Below are positions 50,594 to 60,287 of a stretch of DNA of 64,000 bases, piece by piece. Under the pieces are notes generated by a model. That model was not told where the DNA came from, searched no databases, and saw only the letters and a list, made by a program, of their open reading frames with translations. Positions within the stretch are counted from its first letter, which is position 1. Every line of letters starts with the position of its first letter. The position numbers and the translations under genes are program-made. Source of the stretch: Vibrio tubiashii ATCC 19109 (GTDB taxonomy: Bacteria; Pseudomonadota; Gammaproteobacteria; Enterobacterales; Vibrionaceae); contig NZ_CP009354.1 of NCBI RefSeq assembly GCF_000772105.1, positions 1,674,001-1,738,000 of the forward strand, read 5' to 3'.

Positions 50594-51394
50594 ATGAGAA
50601 CAACGACACTTTCTCTATCTACCCTCTTGCTATCAACGGCTACCTTAGCTGATACACTCACATTTGGTGTTGTCCCTCAGCAATCAGCAAGTAGGCTTGC
50701 CAAGCAATGGGGACCATTAGTAGACACTCTCAAAGAGCAAACAGGTTACGAAATTACTTTCAGTACAGCGCCAAATATTCCAGAGTTTGAGAAGCGTTTG
50801 TCTGAAGGTGAATATGATTTGGCTTACATGAATCCTTATCACTACACCGTTTTTAGCCAAGTCAGTGGGTATAGAGCGATAGCAAAAGCCAAAGACAAGC
50901 GGATAAAAGGAATCATTGTCGCGAGAAAGTCGAATGACTATCAATCGCTTGAAGATTTACAAGGTCAAACTCTTGCTTTTCCCTCCCCAGCAGCTTTTGC
51001 GGCTACTGTCCTAACTCAAAGTGACTTAAAAAATGCCGATGTTGAATTCGAATCGGACTATGTCTCTTCACACGACTCAGTCTACCTCTCGGTTGCGAAA
51101 GGTTTCTATCCTGCAGGTGGCGGCGTGATGCGGACATTCAACACATTGCCAGACGTCGTTAAGTCGCAGTTGGAACCAATCTGGATCACTAAGCCTTATA
51201 CCCCACATGCTATCGCTTACCATCCCAGGCTAAGAAATGACCAAGCCAATGCCATTCAGGCTGCGTTAGTTTCACTGCAAAATACGTCCCAAGGTGGACA
51301 GCAGCTCAAATCTTTAAACATAAAAGGATTTGAGCCAGCTAGCGATTCAGATTGGGATGACGTAAGAGCACTAAATATTAAGATACTTGAGTAA
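50594..51394 (+). CDS. periplasmic phosphonate-binding-like protein in the sypE position
   Basis: 266 residues: signal peptide (MRTTTLSLSTLLLSTATLA), then LTFGVVPQQSASRLAKQWGPLVDTLKEQTGYEITFSTAPNIPEFEKRLSEGEYDLAYMNPYHYTVF, the hallmark of PhnD-type binding proteins, and LQGQTLAFPSPAAFAATVL, SVYLSVAKGFYPAGGGVMRTF. There is no permease or ATPase nearby, and it lies 12 bases from the sensor kinase gene sypF. I infer that it binds a ligand for SypF rather than feeding transport. Vibrio fischeri has sypE in this place, so the gene differs from the reference locus. Confidence 0.88.
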   Translation: MRTTTLSLSTLLLSTATLADTLTFGVVPQQSASRLAKQWGPLVDTLKEQTGYEITFSTAPNIPEFEKRLSEGEYDLAYMNPYHYTVFSQVSGYRAIAKAKDKRIKGIIVARKSNDYQSLEDLQGQTLAFPSPAAFAATVLTQSDLKNADVEFESDYVSSHDSVYLSVAKGFYPAGGGVMRTFNTLPDVVKSQLEPIWITKPYTPHAIAYHPRLRNDQANAIQAALVSLQNTSQGGQQLKSLNIKGFEPASDSDWDDVRALNIKILE

Positions 51395-51406
51395 CTGGAG
51401 GCAGCT

Positions 51407-53719
51407 ATGACATTGCGTTCGAAGACGATATTGGGTATTGCCGTTATTGAGATCACTGTGCTCGTTATTCTGGTGTTGAGTGCGATGAGCTTTCTCTCTG
51501 ATTCAAATGAGAAACAGCTCCTACAACGTGCCAACTCAAGCGCTGTTATGTTTACCCATGCGGCTAAAGATGCCGTGTTATCAACGGATATCGCTACACT
51601 CGAAGATCTTGTTCAAGAGTTTATGACTTTAGAAGATGTGGCTTATGTTCGGGTACTACGTAATGGTCAAGAGATGGCGTGCGCCGGTGATAAGCAACTT
51701 CTTCAGCGCTCAATGCTTAGCGACAGCTCTTTGAACGATGTCGACGACGGGATTTTCGATCTGCGTACTCCTATTGAAAGCAATGGCACAGTTTTCGGCT
51801 ACGTAGATATTGGTTTTGAAACGAATGCGATTAAAACCATGCTCGATGAGGCGCAAAAAGCCATCATTAGTATTGCAACCATTGAAGTGGTCTTGGTCGC
51901 TATCTTTTCATTTATTCTTGGTACCTATCTTACGCGCAACCTTTCTCGTTTAACCGCAGCCGCAAACACAGTCGGTCAGCATGGCCCCGGATTCCAACTT
52001 AACGAGCATTCAAAAGATGAACTTGGTGAAGTAACCAAAGCTTTCGATGAAATGTCAGCCAAACTGGAAAGAGACTATCAAGTCCTTACCGAAGCAAGAG
52101 AAGGTGCAGAACAAGCCAATGATTCTAAAAGTCGCTTCTTAGCCTCAATGTCCCACGAGATACGTACACCGATGAATGGTGTGCTTGGGATTTTAAATAT
52201 ACTGGAAGAAACAAAACTCACCGATGAGCAGAAAAAACTAGTCAACACCGCAACCGAATCAGGTCATTTCTTGTTATCCGTCATCAATGACATTCTTGAT
52301 TTTACACGGATGGAGTCCAATACACTGATTTTGGAAGACAAACCATTCGATTTCCGCCACTGTGTTGAAAGTGTCGTCGATTCTTTCTCTCCCACCGCAT
52401 CAAACCAAAACTTAATACTCCATTGTTATATTGAGGGGACGGTTCCGAGTAAGGTTAGTGGTGACAAAAATCGAGTGAAGCAAATCCTGCTTAATTTAAT
52501 TGGCAACGCAATCAAGTTTACCCATGAAGGCAGCGTCACAATTAAAGTCCGCTCTGAGGCTGTTACACAAAACAAAGCGAAAATCGTCTGTCAGATTCAG
52601 GACACTGGCATAGGGATCAGCAAAAGTGCTATCGAGTATCTGTTCGATGAATTTACTATGGTTGATCAAACATACTCTCGCAGTAAAGAAGGCTCTGGTC
52701 TTGGCCTAGCGATTTGCCGACGTTTGTGTAACCTGATGGATGGCGAAGTCAGCGTAGAAAGTGAGCCGGGTATAGGAAGCACGTTTACTTTTGATATTAC
52801 GCTAGCGATCGCCGATGACTTAATTACTTCGCCGACTACAACGCCAAAACGTCAAGAGTTACTCCGCCCAGATGCCCGTATTCTTGTCGCTGAAGACAAC
52901 AAAGCAAACCAACTCGTCATCCGCGAAATGTTTAAACGCGTTGGTCTCTCAATCGATATTGCTGAAAATGGTAAACACGCCGTATCCATGGTGCAAGAGT
53001 ATCAATATGACCTGATATTTATGGACATTTCCATGCCAGAAATGGACGGTATGGAAGCTTGCCAAGCCATTCGACATCTTGAAGACGATCATACCGCTAA
53101 CTTACCTATTATTGCACTGACGGCTCACTCCCTCGCCGGTGATAAAGAGAAGTTTCTTGCATCAGGTATGGACGATTACTTGTCAAAACCTCTTAGGTTG
53201 TCACAACTAATTGAAAAAATTAATCTATTCTTAAATAACGATAGTGTTGAAGATGAAGCTCAAAGAATAGAACCATCACGATTGAATGAGCAACATAATA
53301 CATATAAAAAGACACAACAGAACTTAAGCAATCAACGTAAGGAAACGGCGGGTTTGGAACTGGTAGACGAACAAATTTTACAGCAAATGATCGAAGATAC
53401 GAGCGCGGAAGTTATCCCTTTGCTAATCGACCACTACGTTGAAGAATCTGAGCAGCGCCTGGCGAAGATTTATAAGGCCATGGATGACAAAGACAAAGAG
53501 ACGTTAGAGTTTGAAGCCCACACATTGGGCAGTTCTTCACTCGCTCTGGGTAATCGCACATTGTCTAATCTCGCGAGAAAAATCGAACACATGTGTTTGG
53601 ATGGTCAGAAGGAACAAGCATTCTCCTTTAAGCAAGAGCTGGAACATCTCGCCCAACAATCATTGCAAGCACTCGAAGAGCGCAAACAACAAGGGTTCAG
53701 CGAACCGACACAACTATAA
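51407..53719 (+). CDS. sypF: SypF, hybrid sensor kinase with receiver and HPT domains
   Basis: 770 residues: membrane segments near 8-30 and 155-175, a periplasmic sensor of about 125 residues, HAMP, HisKA with H250 (FLASMSHEIRTP), HATPase (NAIKF, DTGIGIS, GSGLGLAI), receiver with D540 (LIFMDISMPEMDGM) and a C-terminal HPT domain with H705 (FEAHTLGSSSLALG). The His numbers equal those I recall for Vibrio fischeri SypF. It relays phosphate through the HPT domain to SypG. GGAGG lies 6 bases before the ATG. Confidence 0.95.
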   Translation: MTLRSKTILGIAVIEITVLVILVLSAMSFLSDSNEKQLLQRANSSAVMFTHAAKDAVLSTDIATLEDLVQEFMTLEDVAYVRVLRNGQEMACAGDKQLLQRSMLSDSSLNDVDDGIFDLRTPIESNGTVFGYVDIGFETNAIKTMLDEAQKAIISIATIEVVLVAIFSFILGTYLTRNLSRLTAAANTVGQHGPGFQLNEHSKDELGEVTKAFDEMSAKLERDYQVLTEAREGAEQANDSKSRFLASMSHEIRTPMNGVLGILNILEETKLTDEQKKLVNTATESGHFLLSVINDILDFTRMESNTLILEDKPFDFRHCVESVVDSFSPTASNQNLILHCYIEGTVPSKVSGDKNRVKQILLNLIGNAIKFTHEGSVTIKVRSEAVTQNKAKIVCQIQDTGIGISKSAIEYLFDEFTMVDQTYSRSKEGSGLGLAICRRLCNLMDGEVSVESEPGIGSTFTFDITLAIADDLITSPTTTPKRQELLRPDARILVAEDNKANQLVIREMFKRVGLSIDIAENGKHAVSMVQEYQYDLIFMDISMPEMDGMEACQAIRHLEDDHTANLPIIALTAHSLAGDKEKFLASGMDDYLSKPLRLSQLIEKINLFLNNDSVEDEAQRIEPSRLNEQHNTYKKTQQNLSNQRKETAGLELVDEQILQQMIEDTSAEVIPLLIDHYVEESEQRLAKIYKAMDDKDKETLEFEAHTLGSSSLALGNRTLSNLARKIEHMCLDGQKEQAFSFKQELEHLAQQSLQALEERKQQGFSEPTQL

Positions 53720-53741
53720 AGGCTTAAGATAGGACATCGTA

Positions 53742-55211
53742 ATGAAACCAAAAGTATTACTTATTGAAGACTCGACTTCGCTTGCGATTTTGTACAAGCA
53801 GTATGTAAAAGATGAGCCTTATGACTTGTTTCATGTCGAGACAGGTCGAGAAGCTATCGCCTTTATAGAAAGAAACGTTCCGCAACTGGTGATTCTAGAT
53901 CTCAAATTACCCGATATGGACGGCGAACAGATTCTCGATTGGATAAATGATAACCAGGTGCCGACATCAGTTGTTATCGCAACCGCACATGGCTCTGTCG
54001 ACCTCGCGGTTAACCTGGTTCAAAAAGGTGCGAAAGACTTTCTTGAAAAGCCGATCAATGCCGACCGTTTAAAAACCTCCATCGCGCTGCACCTGCAGCA
54101 AGTCAAACTCGAACACCTTGTGGAAGATATTGAAAGCAAGTTCGACAGAAACCGCTTTCATGGTTTTATTGGTTCAAGCTTACCAATGCAAGGTGTCTAT
54201 AAGATCATTGACTCGGTCGCGCCAACGACAGCTAGCGTGTTCATTGTCGGCGAAAGCGGTACCGGTAAAGAAGTTTGCGCCGAAGCGATTCACAAAGAAA
54301 GTAAACGCAAAGACAAGCCGTTTGTCGCTATCAACTGTGGCGCTATTCCAAAAGACCTGATGGAAAGTGAAATATTTGGTCATGTCAAAGGCGCGTTTAC
54401 TGGCGCGACAGCTGACAGAAAAGGCGCTGCATCGATGGCAAATGGCGGTACGCTGTTTTTAGATGAGCTTTGTGAGATGGAATTAGAAATGCAGAAGAAA
54501 CTGTTAAGATTCCTCCAAACTGGCACCTTCACTCCACTCGGCGCAAACAAAGAAATGAAGGTTGACGTCCGCATTATCTGTGCGACTAACCGAGATCCTT
54601 TAGTTGAAGTTGAAGAAGGACGATTTAGGGAAGATCTCTATTATCGTGTCCACGTCGTTCCACTTGATATGCCGCCTCTAAGGGAGCGCGGCACTGACAT
54701 CCTTACTTTAGCAACGCACTTCCTTAAACTTTATGCCAAAGAAGATGGGAAAAAGTTCAACGCGATTCATCGCGATGCGGAATCAACATTGAAGCGTTAC
54801 ACTTGGCCCGGTAACGTACGCCAATTGCAAAACATTGTACGCAACATTGTGGTACTTAATGACGACAGCCATCTACGTCTAGAACATTTACCGGATCAGG
54901 TCACAACGAGTCGCAAATTGAAATCTAGCATTTCACCTAAACCCGCGCCCGCTGTAACGCCGCCTCCCCCTCCAGCCAGTGAGGAAGCGTTGGAAGGCAA
55001 TACTATTCAACCAATCTCTGCCAATTCGCAAGCAGATAAACCTGTCACTATCCGACCAATGTGGCAAATCGAACGAGAAGCCATTCAGCAAGCCATTGAC
55101 TATTGTGATGGTAACGTTCTCAACGCCGCAGTGTTATTGGAGTTAAGCCCTTCAACAGTTTATCGCAAGAAACAAGCTTGGGAAGCAGAAGATGAGCAAC
55201 AACTCGTCTGA
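53742..55211 (+). CDS. sypG: SypG, sigma-54-dependent response regulator
   Basis: 489 residues: receiver with D53 (LVILDLKLPDMDGE), AAA+ with Walker A GESGTGKE, GAFTGA, GGTLFLDELCEM and R-finger region, a Pro-rich linker (PAVTPPPPPASE) and a Fis-type HTH (VLNAAVLLELSPSTVYRKK). It activates the syp promoters from TTCTCA-N3-TGA sites. Overlaps sypH by 20 bases. Confidence 0.95.
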   Translation: MKPKVLLIEDSTSLAILYKQYVKDEPYDLFHVETGREAIAFIERNVPQLVILDLKLPDMDGEQILDWINDNQVPTSVVIATAHGSVDLAVNLVQKGAKDFLEKPINADRLKTSIALHLQQVKLEHLVEDIESKFDRNRFHGFIGSSLPMQGVYKIIDSVAPTTASVFIVGESGTGKEVCAEAIHKESKRKDKPFVAINCGAIPKDLMESEIFGHVKGAFTGATADRKGAASMANGGTLFLDELCEMELEMQKKLLRFLQTGTFTPLGANKEMKVDVRIICATNRDPLVEVEEGRFREDLYYRVHVVPLDMPPLRERGTDILTLATHFLKLYAKEDGKKFNAIHRDAESTLKRYTWPGNVRQLQNIVRNIVVLNDDSHLRLEHLPDQVTTSRKLKSSISPKPAPAVTPPPPPASEEALEGNTIQPISANSQADKPVTIRPMWQIEREAIQQAIDYCDGNVLNAAVLLELSPSTVYRKKQAWEAEDEQQLV

Positions 55212-56220
55212 TGAAGTTTGGCTGGTTATTGATAGCTTAACTTTTGGTGGTATTGAAACTCATGTGCTTGAGCTTGCTAAAGGGCTCAAGCAGTTTCAAG
55301 TTCCAGTGACGGTACTATTTCTTTGCACATACCCTCAAAGACAACTACTTGAAGAAAAGCTTGAAACCAACCAAATTCCTACTAAGCATCTAGACGGTGA
55401 TGGCCATAGCTATTTCATAACACTGCTTCATCTCGTTCGGATGCATAGACCTGCCCTTTTACACGCTCATGGATACAAGGCGAGTATTACAACTAAGCTG
55501 ATTCGTTTGTTAACGGGTGTAAGACAGATTTCAACCTACCATGCGGGCGAGACTCCTTCGGGCAAGGTATGGTTGTATGACTTTATTGACCGCTTCACTT
55601 CGTTTGTTTCAAATCACTCGATTGCTGTTAGTGACAAAATTGCTGAAAAACTTGTTTCTAGAACGATTTGTTTTAATAACTTCATTGATACAAGAGAAAC
55701 TCAGCATTCTAAGGGACAGCAGATCGCTTTTGTCGGTCGACTCTGCCACGAAAAAGGACCAGACAGATTTATCGAGCTAGCTAACGCGAATTACCAACTC
55801 AAGTTCGATATCTATGGTTCAGGCGTTCTCGAAGATGAACTCAAACAACTTGCGACTGATAATGTTCGTTTTCACGGTCACCAGAACAACATGAATGCCA
55901 TTTGGCCCAATGTTGGTGTTTTGATCATTTGCTCTCGATATGAAGGCTTGCCAATGACGGCTTTGGAGGCCATGGCACGCGGCATACCCGTCTTCTCTCT
56001 CAAAGTCGGGAACATGCCCAGCTTAATTGCTCATCAAACAAACGGTTATTTGGTCAATAACATGGATGAGTTAGGCTTGGCTTTAACCACTTTCCTTACC
56101 CAGAATGAAAAACAAACAGCCCAATTAAAACAACAGGCAGTCGAAACCATAGAGCAGAGTTATTCTCAATCAGCGGTCATTCCCCAGATACTCGAGCTGT
56201 ACTTTCCTAGGGCGTGTTGA
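55192..56220 (+). CDS. sypH: SypH, GT4-family glycosyltransferase
   Basis: 342 residues, GT-B fold: N-terminal SLTFGGIETHVLELAKGLKQF, LLHAHGYKAS, STYHAGETP, then the C-terminal nucleotide-sugar domain with IAFVGRLCHEKGPDRFIELA, VRFHGHQNNMNAI and SRYEGLPMTALEAMARGIPVFS (E-x7-E). It adds one sugar of the repeat unit from a nucleotide sugar at the cytoplasmic face. Confidence 0.92.
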   Translation: MSNNSSDEVWLVIDSLTFGGIETHVLELAKGLKQFQVPVTVLFLCTYPQRQLLEEKLETNQIPTKHLDGDGHSYFITLLHLVRMHRPALLHAHGYKASITTKLIRLLTGVRQISTYHAGETPSGKVWLYDFIDRFTSFVSNHSIAVSDKIAEKLVSRTICFNNFIDTRETQHSKGQQIAFVGRLCHEKGPDRFIELANANYQLKFDIYGSGVLEDELKQLATDNVRFHGHQNNMNAIWPNVGVLIICSRYEGLPMTALEAMARGIPVFSLKVGNMPSLIAHQTNGYLVNNMDELGLALTTFLTQNEKQTAQLKQQAVETIEQSYSQSAVIPQILELYFPRAC

Positions 56221-56264
56221 CCCTTTCGCGGTTAAATTTTACTCGAAAGGTCAACTCACCCTAT
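56211..56264. repeat. long imperfect inverted repeat after sypH
   Basis: AGGGCGTGTTGACCCTTTCG pairs with CGAAAGGTCAACTCACCCT across a 15-base loop. It overlaps the sypH stop. It may act as a transcription stop or be a short interspersed repeat; no T-tract of length follows. Confidence 0.65.
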
Positions 56265-56276
56265 TGTTCAATCTGA

Positions 56277-56291
56277 TTGTCAAATTGAGAA
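56277..56291 (+). promoter_or_regulatory. SypG-binding element upstream of sypI
   Basis: TTGTCA-AAT-TGAGAAA fits TTCTCA-N3-TGMDW with one change (T-T-G). It lies 70 bases upstream of the sypI sigma-54 promoter. Confidence 0.75.
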
Positions 56292-56360
56292 ATAACCTAC
56301 CATTTATTCTGACGATAAATATTATCCCATAAAAACATCAACTTATATTAACCTCTTTAT

Positions 56361-56376
56361 TGGCACTCCATTTGCG
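56361..56376 (+). promoter_or_regulatory. sigma-54 promoter of sypI
   Basis: TGGCACTCCATTTGCG fits TGGCAC-N5-TTGCW almost fully, with the required 10 bases between GG and GC. Confidence 0.88.
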
Positions 56377-56437
56377 TTATTTAACTCAATAAACCTATTA
56401 ATCCGTTTTTTTGAGACAGTTACGTAAGGGGTCGGCA

Positions 56438-57643
56438 ATGAAAAAGAAGATTCTATTTGTACATTATGGTGATGATTGGATTCGAGGTAGTGAGAAGTGC
56501 CTACTGGATCTAATAAAATACCTGCGTAACCGCCGCTATGAAGCATTTGTTTGGACAAATAATCGCGAGCTTTCAAAGCAGCTTGAGTTGTTCAATGTGC
56601 CTAACGAACTAGATAACTTTCCATTGTTACTAGGTTGGAAAGCACCTAAATACAACGTTTCAGACTGGATGGAACTGATCAACCATGGACGCAAAATAAT
56701 TGAACGCGAACAGATTGATTTGGTTCATATTAATAGTGGTGCACCTTGCCAATGGATGCTAGCTGCTGCAAGGCTAAGTAATGTGCCTGTCGTCACCCAG
56801 TTACACTGCTCTTATCCTACTAGAGATAGATTAACTCTTGGTCTTCACCTATCTCCGCATATCATTTCAGTCAGTAAATCAGTAAGTGAATCTTTAGTAA
56901 GAGATGGCTACCCACAAGAACGAGTGTCCGTTGTTCACAATGGGATTGACGTTCAAGCCCTATCTAATCAATCCCCTGTTGACCTCCGCATTGAGCTTGG
57001 TATTCCCAAAGAAGACTTTGTTTTCGCTACGGTTGGCTCACTCATTCATCGTAAAGGGGTAGATAGAATTCTTACCGCGTTACGTCACGTCACCTTGGAG
57101 TACCCAAATGTACGCTTAGTGGTGATTGGCGATGGGCCGATGTCATCAAAGCTTCAACAGCAAGCCGACTACCTGCATTTGTCAGACAACGTTCACTTCG
57201 TTGGCGAGAAGTCCAATGTAGTTGGCTGGCTAAAAGGTTGTGATGCGTTCATTAGTGGCGCACGGAGTGAAGCTTTTGGTTTGGTTATCGCAGAAGCTGC
57301 TCTAGCTAAGCTTCCAATCGTTGCTCCTTTTGAAGGAGGCATTCCAGAGTTTATCCAACACGGTCAAACAGGGGTATTGTATCCAAATAATGGTGTCGCT
57401 CCTATTGCCAAAGCAATGCGCATTTTAGTTAACAACCCTAAGCTTTGTGCACGCCTTGCCAACCAAGCTCACGAGTCAATTGTTAAGCACCACGACATTT
57501 CCGTTAGCTGCGCCAAGATTGAGCGTTTGTATCTAACGCTTCTTGATCAACCTCAGCAGTCAAAGCGCTCGTACCTAAACACGTTACTGCCAATTAAGAC
57601 TTACGTAGCGAATCGCCTTTCATTAGGAGGTCAGCATGGCTAG
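56438..57643 (+). CDS. sypI: SypI, GT4-family glycosyltransferase
   Basis: 401 residues, GT-B fold: FVHYGDDWIRGSEKCLLDLIKYL, VHINSGAPCQW, TQLHCSYPTRDRLTLG, VVHNGIDVQALS, FATVGSLIHRKGVDRILTAL, GDGPMSSKLQQQ, VHFVGEKSNVVGWLKGCDAFISGARSEAFGLVIAEAALAKLPIVAP (E-x7-E). Start MKKKILFVHYG with AAGGGG upstream. Overlaps sypJ by 8 bases. Confidence 0.93.
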   Translation: MKKKILFVHYGDDWIRGSEKCLLDLIKYLRNRRYEAFVWTNNRELSKQLELFNVPNELDNFPLLLGWKAPKYNVSDWMELINHGRKIIEREQIDLVHINSGAPCQWMLAAARLSNVPVVTQLHCSYPTRDRLTLGLHLSPHIISVSKSVSESLVRDGYPQERVSVVHNGIDVQALSNQSPVDLRIELGIPKEDFVFATVGSLIHRKGVDRILTALRHVTLEYPNVRLVVIGDGPMSSKLQQQADYLHLSDNVHFVGEKSNVVGWLKGCDAFISGARSEAFGLVIAEAALAKLPIVAPFEGGIPEFIQHGQTGVLYPNNGVAPIAKAMRILVNNPKLCARLANQAHESIVKHHDISVSCAKIERLYLTLLDQPQQSKRSYLNTLLPIKTYVANRLSLGGQHG

Positions 57644-58817
57644 CAATAAGAACAAAACATTGATATTTGACCCCATCACGTTCAAAGGTGGTTCTAAGAT
57701 CGCGACCAGTGACGCGCTTAATGTTTGCCGAATCGCCAGCAATGAATTTATTGTGTTGACCGTTGACCCAGAGTTCTGGAAAGCGACAGAATTCTATGCC
57801 AAACACAATGTCACTTTACGCAAAGTTTCTGCGGTTTCTTGGCTGATGAAAAAGCATAACGGTGCCTTCTACTGGTTAAACCAACTCTACCTTTTGCTCA
57901 TTATGCTCAAAACCTTGGTGATGGAACGTGGTATAGCCAAAATAGTGGGAGCTTCCGGTCCTGGAATCGACATGCCAATGTACTTGCTTAAAGCTTTCTT
58001 AAACATTGAAGTCACCCAATTTATCCACGGTAATGTGGGGCTATCACGCTCTATCGGCTACTGCCTGACAATAGCAGATGCAGTTTTCTATTTGCCATCT
58101 ACTCGCAAAAGTCTAAAGGTTGCACTTGAAGCTTATCTTCAACACGCAACAAAGATTGAAGATACCTCCGCCTTGGCTGAAAGCTATTTAAAATCCTCCA
58201 GCTATCAGTCTTTTGTCAATGGCATCCCTGCGCAGCGTTGGCCTACAGAATGTCAAAAGAGTGTTCCTATCTGCTTCTGGGCCGCTTCGCTATTAAAGTG
58301 GAAAGGTCTCGATACGCTTATAGAAGCCTCCAAACTTGCCGCTCGCTGTAAACCTATCGCGCTTAATGTTTGCTTTATTCGTCCCGTCGACACCTGTCTA
58401 CCAGTGTCTGTGGCGCCAGTGTTACTAAAGCACACAGAATGGTACGAAGATCCTGACAATCTTGATGAAATCAGAAGCCAGTCTAACATCTTTGTCTCTA
58501 CCAGCTGTAACGAACCCTTCGGTCTTTCAATCCTAGAAGCATTAGCCGCCGGTATGTGCGTAGTGATCCCACAAGACGGCTCCTTTTGGGATCAGCAATT
58601 AACGCACAATGAAAATTGCATCAAGTATCAACCAAACAACGCAGATTCATTGTGTGATGCTCTGCTTTACGCAACGAACGATAGCCAAGCATTTGAACGT
58701 TGCTGCACAAAAGCACGAGTCGTCGCTGAACAATACAAAGCTGAATACCGCTATCAGAGATTTGCGCAGCATATAAACGGTGACATTGTCACATCAATGA
58801 TTCGTGCTTGTGACTAG
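57636..58817 (+). CDS. sypJ: SypJ, glycosyltransferase
   Basis: 393 residues, GT-B-like. FDPITFKGGSKIATSDALNV near the start, IHGNVGLSRS, FVNGIPAQRWP, then WAASLLKWKGLDTLIEASKLA and STSCNEPFGLSILEALAAGMCVVIPQDG with the E-x7-E of retaining GT4 enzymes. GGAGG precedes the ATG by 5 bases. Sugar specificity unknown. Confidence 0.9.
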   Translation: MASNKNKTLIFDPITFKGGSKIATSDALNVCRIASNEFIVLTVDPEFWKATEFYAKHNVTLRKVSAVSWLMKKHNGAFYWLNQLYLLLIMLKTLVMERGIAKIVGASGPGIDMPMYLLKAFLNIEVTQFIHGNVGLSRSIGYCLTIADAVFYLPSTRKSLKVALEAYLQHATKIEDTSALAESYLKSSSYQSFVNGIPAQRWPTECQKSVPICFWAASLLKWKGLDTLIEASKLAARCKPIALNVCFIRPVDTCLPVSVAPVLLKHTEWYEDPDNLDEIRSQSNIFVSTSCNEPFGLSILEALAAGMCVVIPQDGSFWDQQLTHNENCIKYQPNNADSLCDALLYATNDSQAFERCCTKARVVAEQYKAEYRYQRFAQHINGDIVTSMIRACD

Positions 58818-58859
58818 GGTCTTTTGACCGAAAAATGGATAACTGATTGGAGATTCGCT

Positions 58860-60287
58860 ATGAACACAGAACATATTAAAAGCATTAGCCTATACGCCGT
58901 CAGCTTGTTCTTAATTAAAGGTGTATCCTTGTTCACATTGCCTTTGATGGCACACTACTTATTGCCATCTCAAATCGGCCACTTAGAGCTACTAGGCGTC
59001 ACGACCGTGTTTTTCAGCCTCATCGTCGGTCTCGCCATGCATGAAAACCTTTATCGCTTTATCGGCACAGTCAGTAGTAAAGTCGTTAGAAAGAGAAAGG
59101 CATCTCAACTGTACAGCGCAACACTTCTTCTCTCTATGTCTCTTAGCGTTTTGTTGCTCATAGGTTACTACTTATTGCCTTTCAAAGCGGATTCGATCAC
59201 TCATGAACAAGTCCTATTTATTGCGTTGGTCCTCTGCTATGAAGCTCCTTTAGCGATAAGTCTAGCGTGGTTGAGGCTGCACAATCAGGCAGGGTTGTTT
59301 TTTAAGATTTGTGTCAGCACTGTTATTGCCCAAGTGTCATTACTTATCATTGCGTTATTACATAAGCCTGATGTGACGTTGATATTCGCGCTTAACGTCA
59401 TTTGCACATTCGTACAGTTTCTGTTTCTTCATATCTATATCAACTTCCCGCTTATGCTGCCTAACAAAGAGCGCATGAAACGATACATTCGATACTCGGC
59501 ACCGTTAATGTTATCTGGGGTTGTTGCTTTCGGATTAAGTGGCGCAGAGAGATGGTTGATTGCAGGAGCAACAAACTTAGAAACTTTGGGTATGTATGCT
59601 ATCGCAGCTAAGTTTGCGTTGGCTGTCGGTATCCTAATTCAACCTTTCCATATGTGGTGGATGCCAAAAAGATTTGAGGCAATGGACAACAAAGGCGCCG
59701 GTTACGTCGCCAATGTCACGACGCAAGGCGTGGTATTGTTGTGCGTCATTTCGGCTACCGTCGCTTGGTTAAGCCAAATTTTTATTACAATCGCCCTACC
59801 CGAATCCTACCAACCCGCGGTCGCTTTGGTAGGTATGACCATTACTATGATGCTTTTCAAAGAGCTCGTTGAGCTGACGAACTTCGGTATTTTGTACAAG
59901 AAAAATACCACTCAACTGTTATATATCAACGTTACATCAACAGTTTTAGCCTTCATCGTTTGCTTCGCTTCCATAGAGTCAGGTATAGAGGCAATACTTT
60001 GGGGACTGATTGCTGGGCAGCTTTGCCGTTTCGCTCTCACCATTTGGTTTAGTCAACAAGCGCACTACCTCGCTTATCCGTCGAGCAACATTTTTGCCCT
60101 TCTGATGCTGACTGCACTATTTCTTTTAACCAGCCGTTACCACCAAAATATAGAAGTTTCGGCATTAATGTTGCTTCTTCAACCCTTAGGTGTCGTTGCT
60201 TTTGCAATTCGCTTTAAATTGATCTCGGGGGTTTCTTTGAAGAGCTTAACTCATACCGTCAATAACTACCTTGGTAAGTCACTATGA
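58860..60287 (+). CDS. sypK: SypK, Wzx-type polysaccharide flippase
   Basis: 475 residues with about 12-14 membrane segments and few charges. The N-terminus SISLYAVSLFLIKGVSLFTLPLMAHYLLPSQIGHLELLG and MLSGVVAFGLSGAERWLIAGATNLETLGMYAIAAKFA are typical of O-antigen/capsule flippases (Polysacc_synt). It moves the lipid-linked unit across the inner membrane. The ATG with GGAG 7 bases upstream is used. Overlaps sypL by 4 bases. Confidence 0.9.
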   Translation: MNTEHIKSISLYAVSLFLIKGVSLFTLPLMAHYLLPSQIGHLELLGVTTVFFSLIVGLAMHENLYRFIGTVSSKVVRKRKASQLYSATLLLSMSLSVLLLIGYYLLPFKADSITHEQVLFIALVLCYEAPLAISLAWLRLHNQAGLFFKICVSTVIAQVSLLIIALLHKPDVTLIFALNVICTFVQFLFLHIYINFPLMLPNKERMKRYIRYSAPLMLSGVVAFGLSGAERWLIAGATNLETLGMYAIAAKFALAVGILIQPFHMWWMPKRFEAMDNKGAGYVANVTTQGVVLLCVISATVAWLSQIFITIALPESYQPAVALVGMTITMMLFKELVELTNFGILYKKNTTQLLYINVTSTVLAFIVCFASIESGIEAILWGLIAGQLCRFALTIWFSQQAHYLAYPSSNIFALLMLTALFLLTSRYHQNIEVSALMLLLQPLGVVAFAIRFKLISGVSLKSLTHTVNNYLGKSL

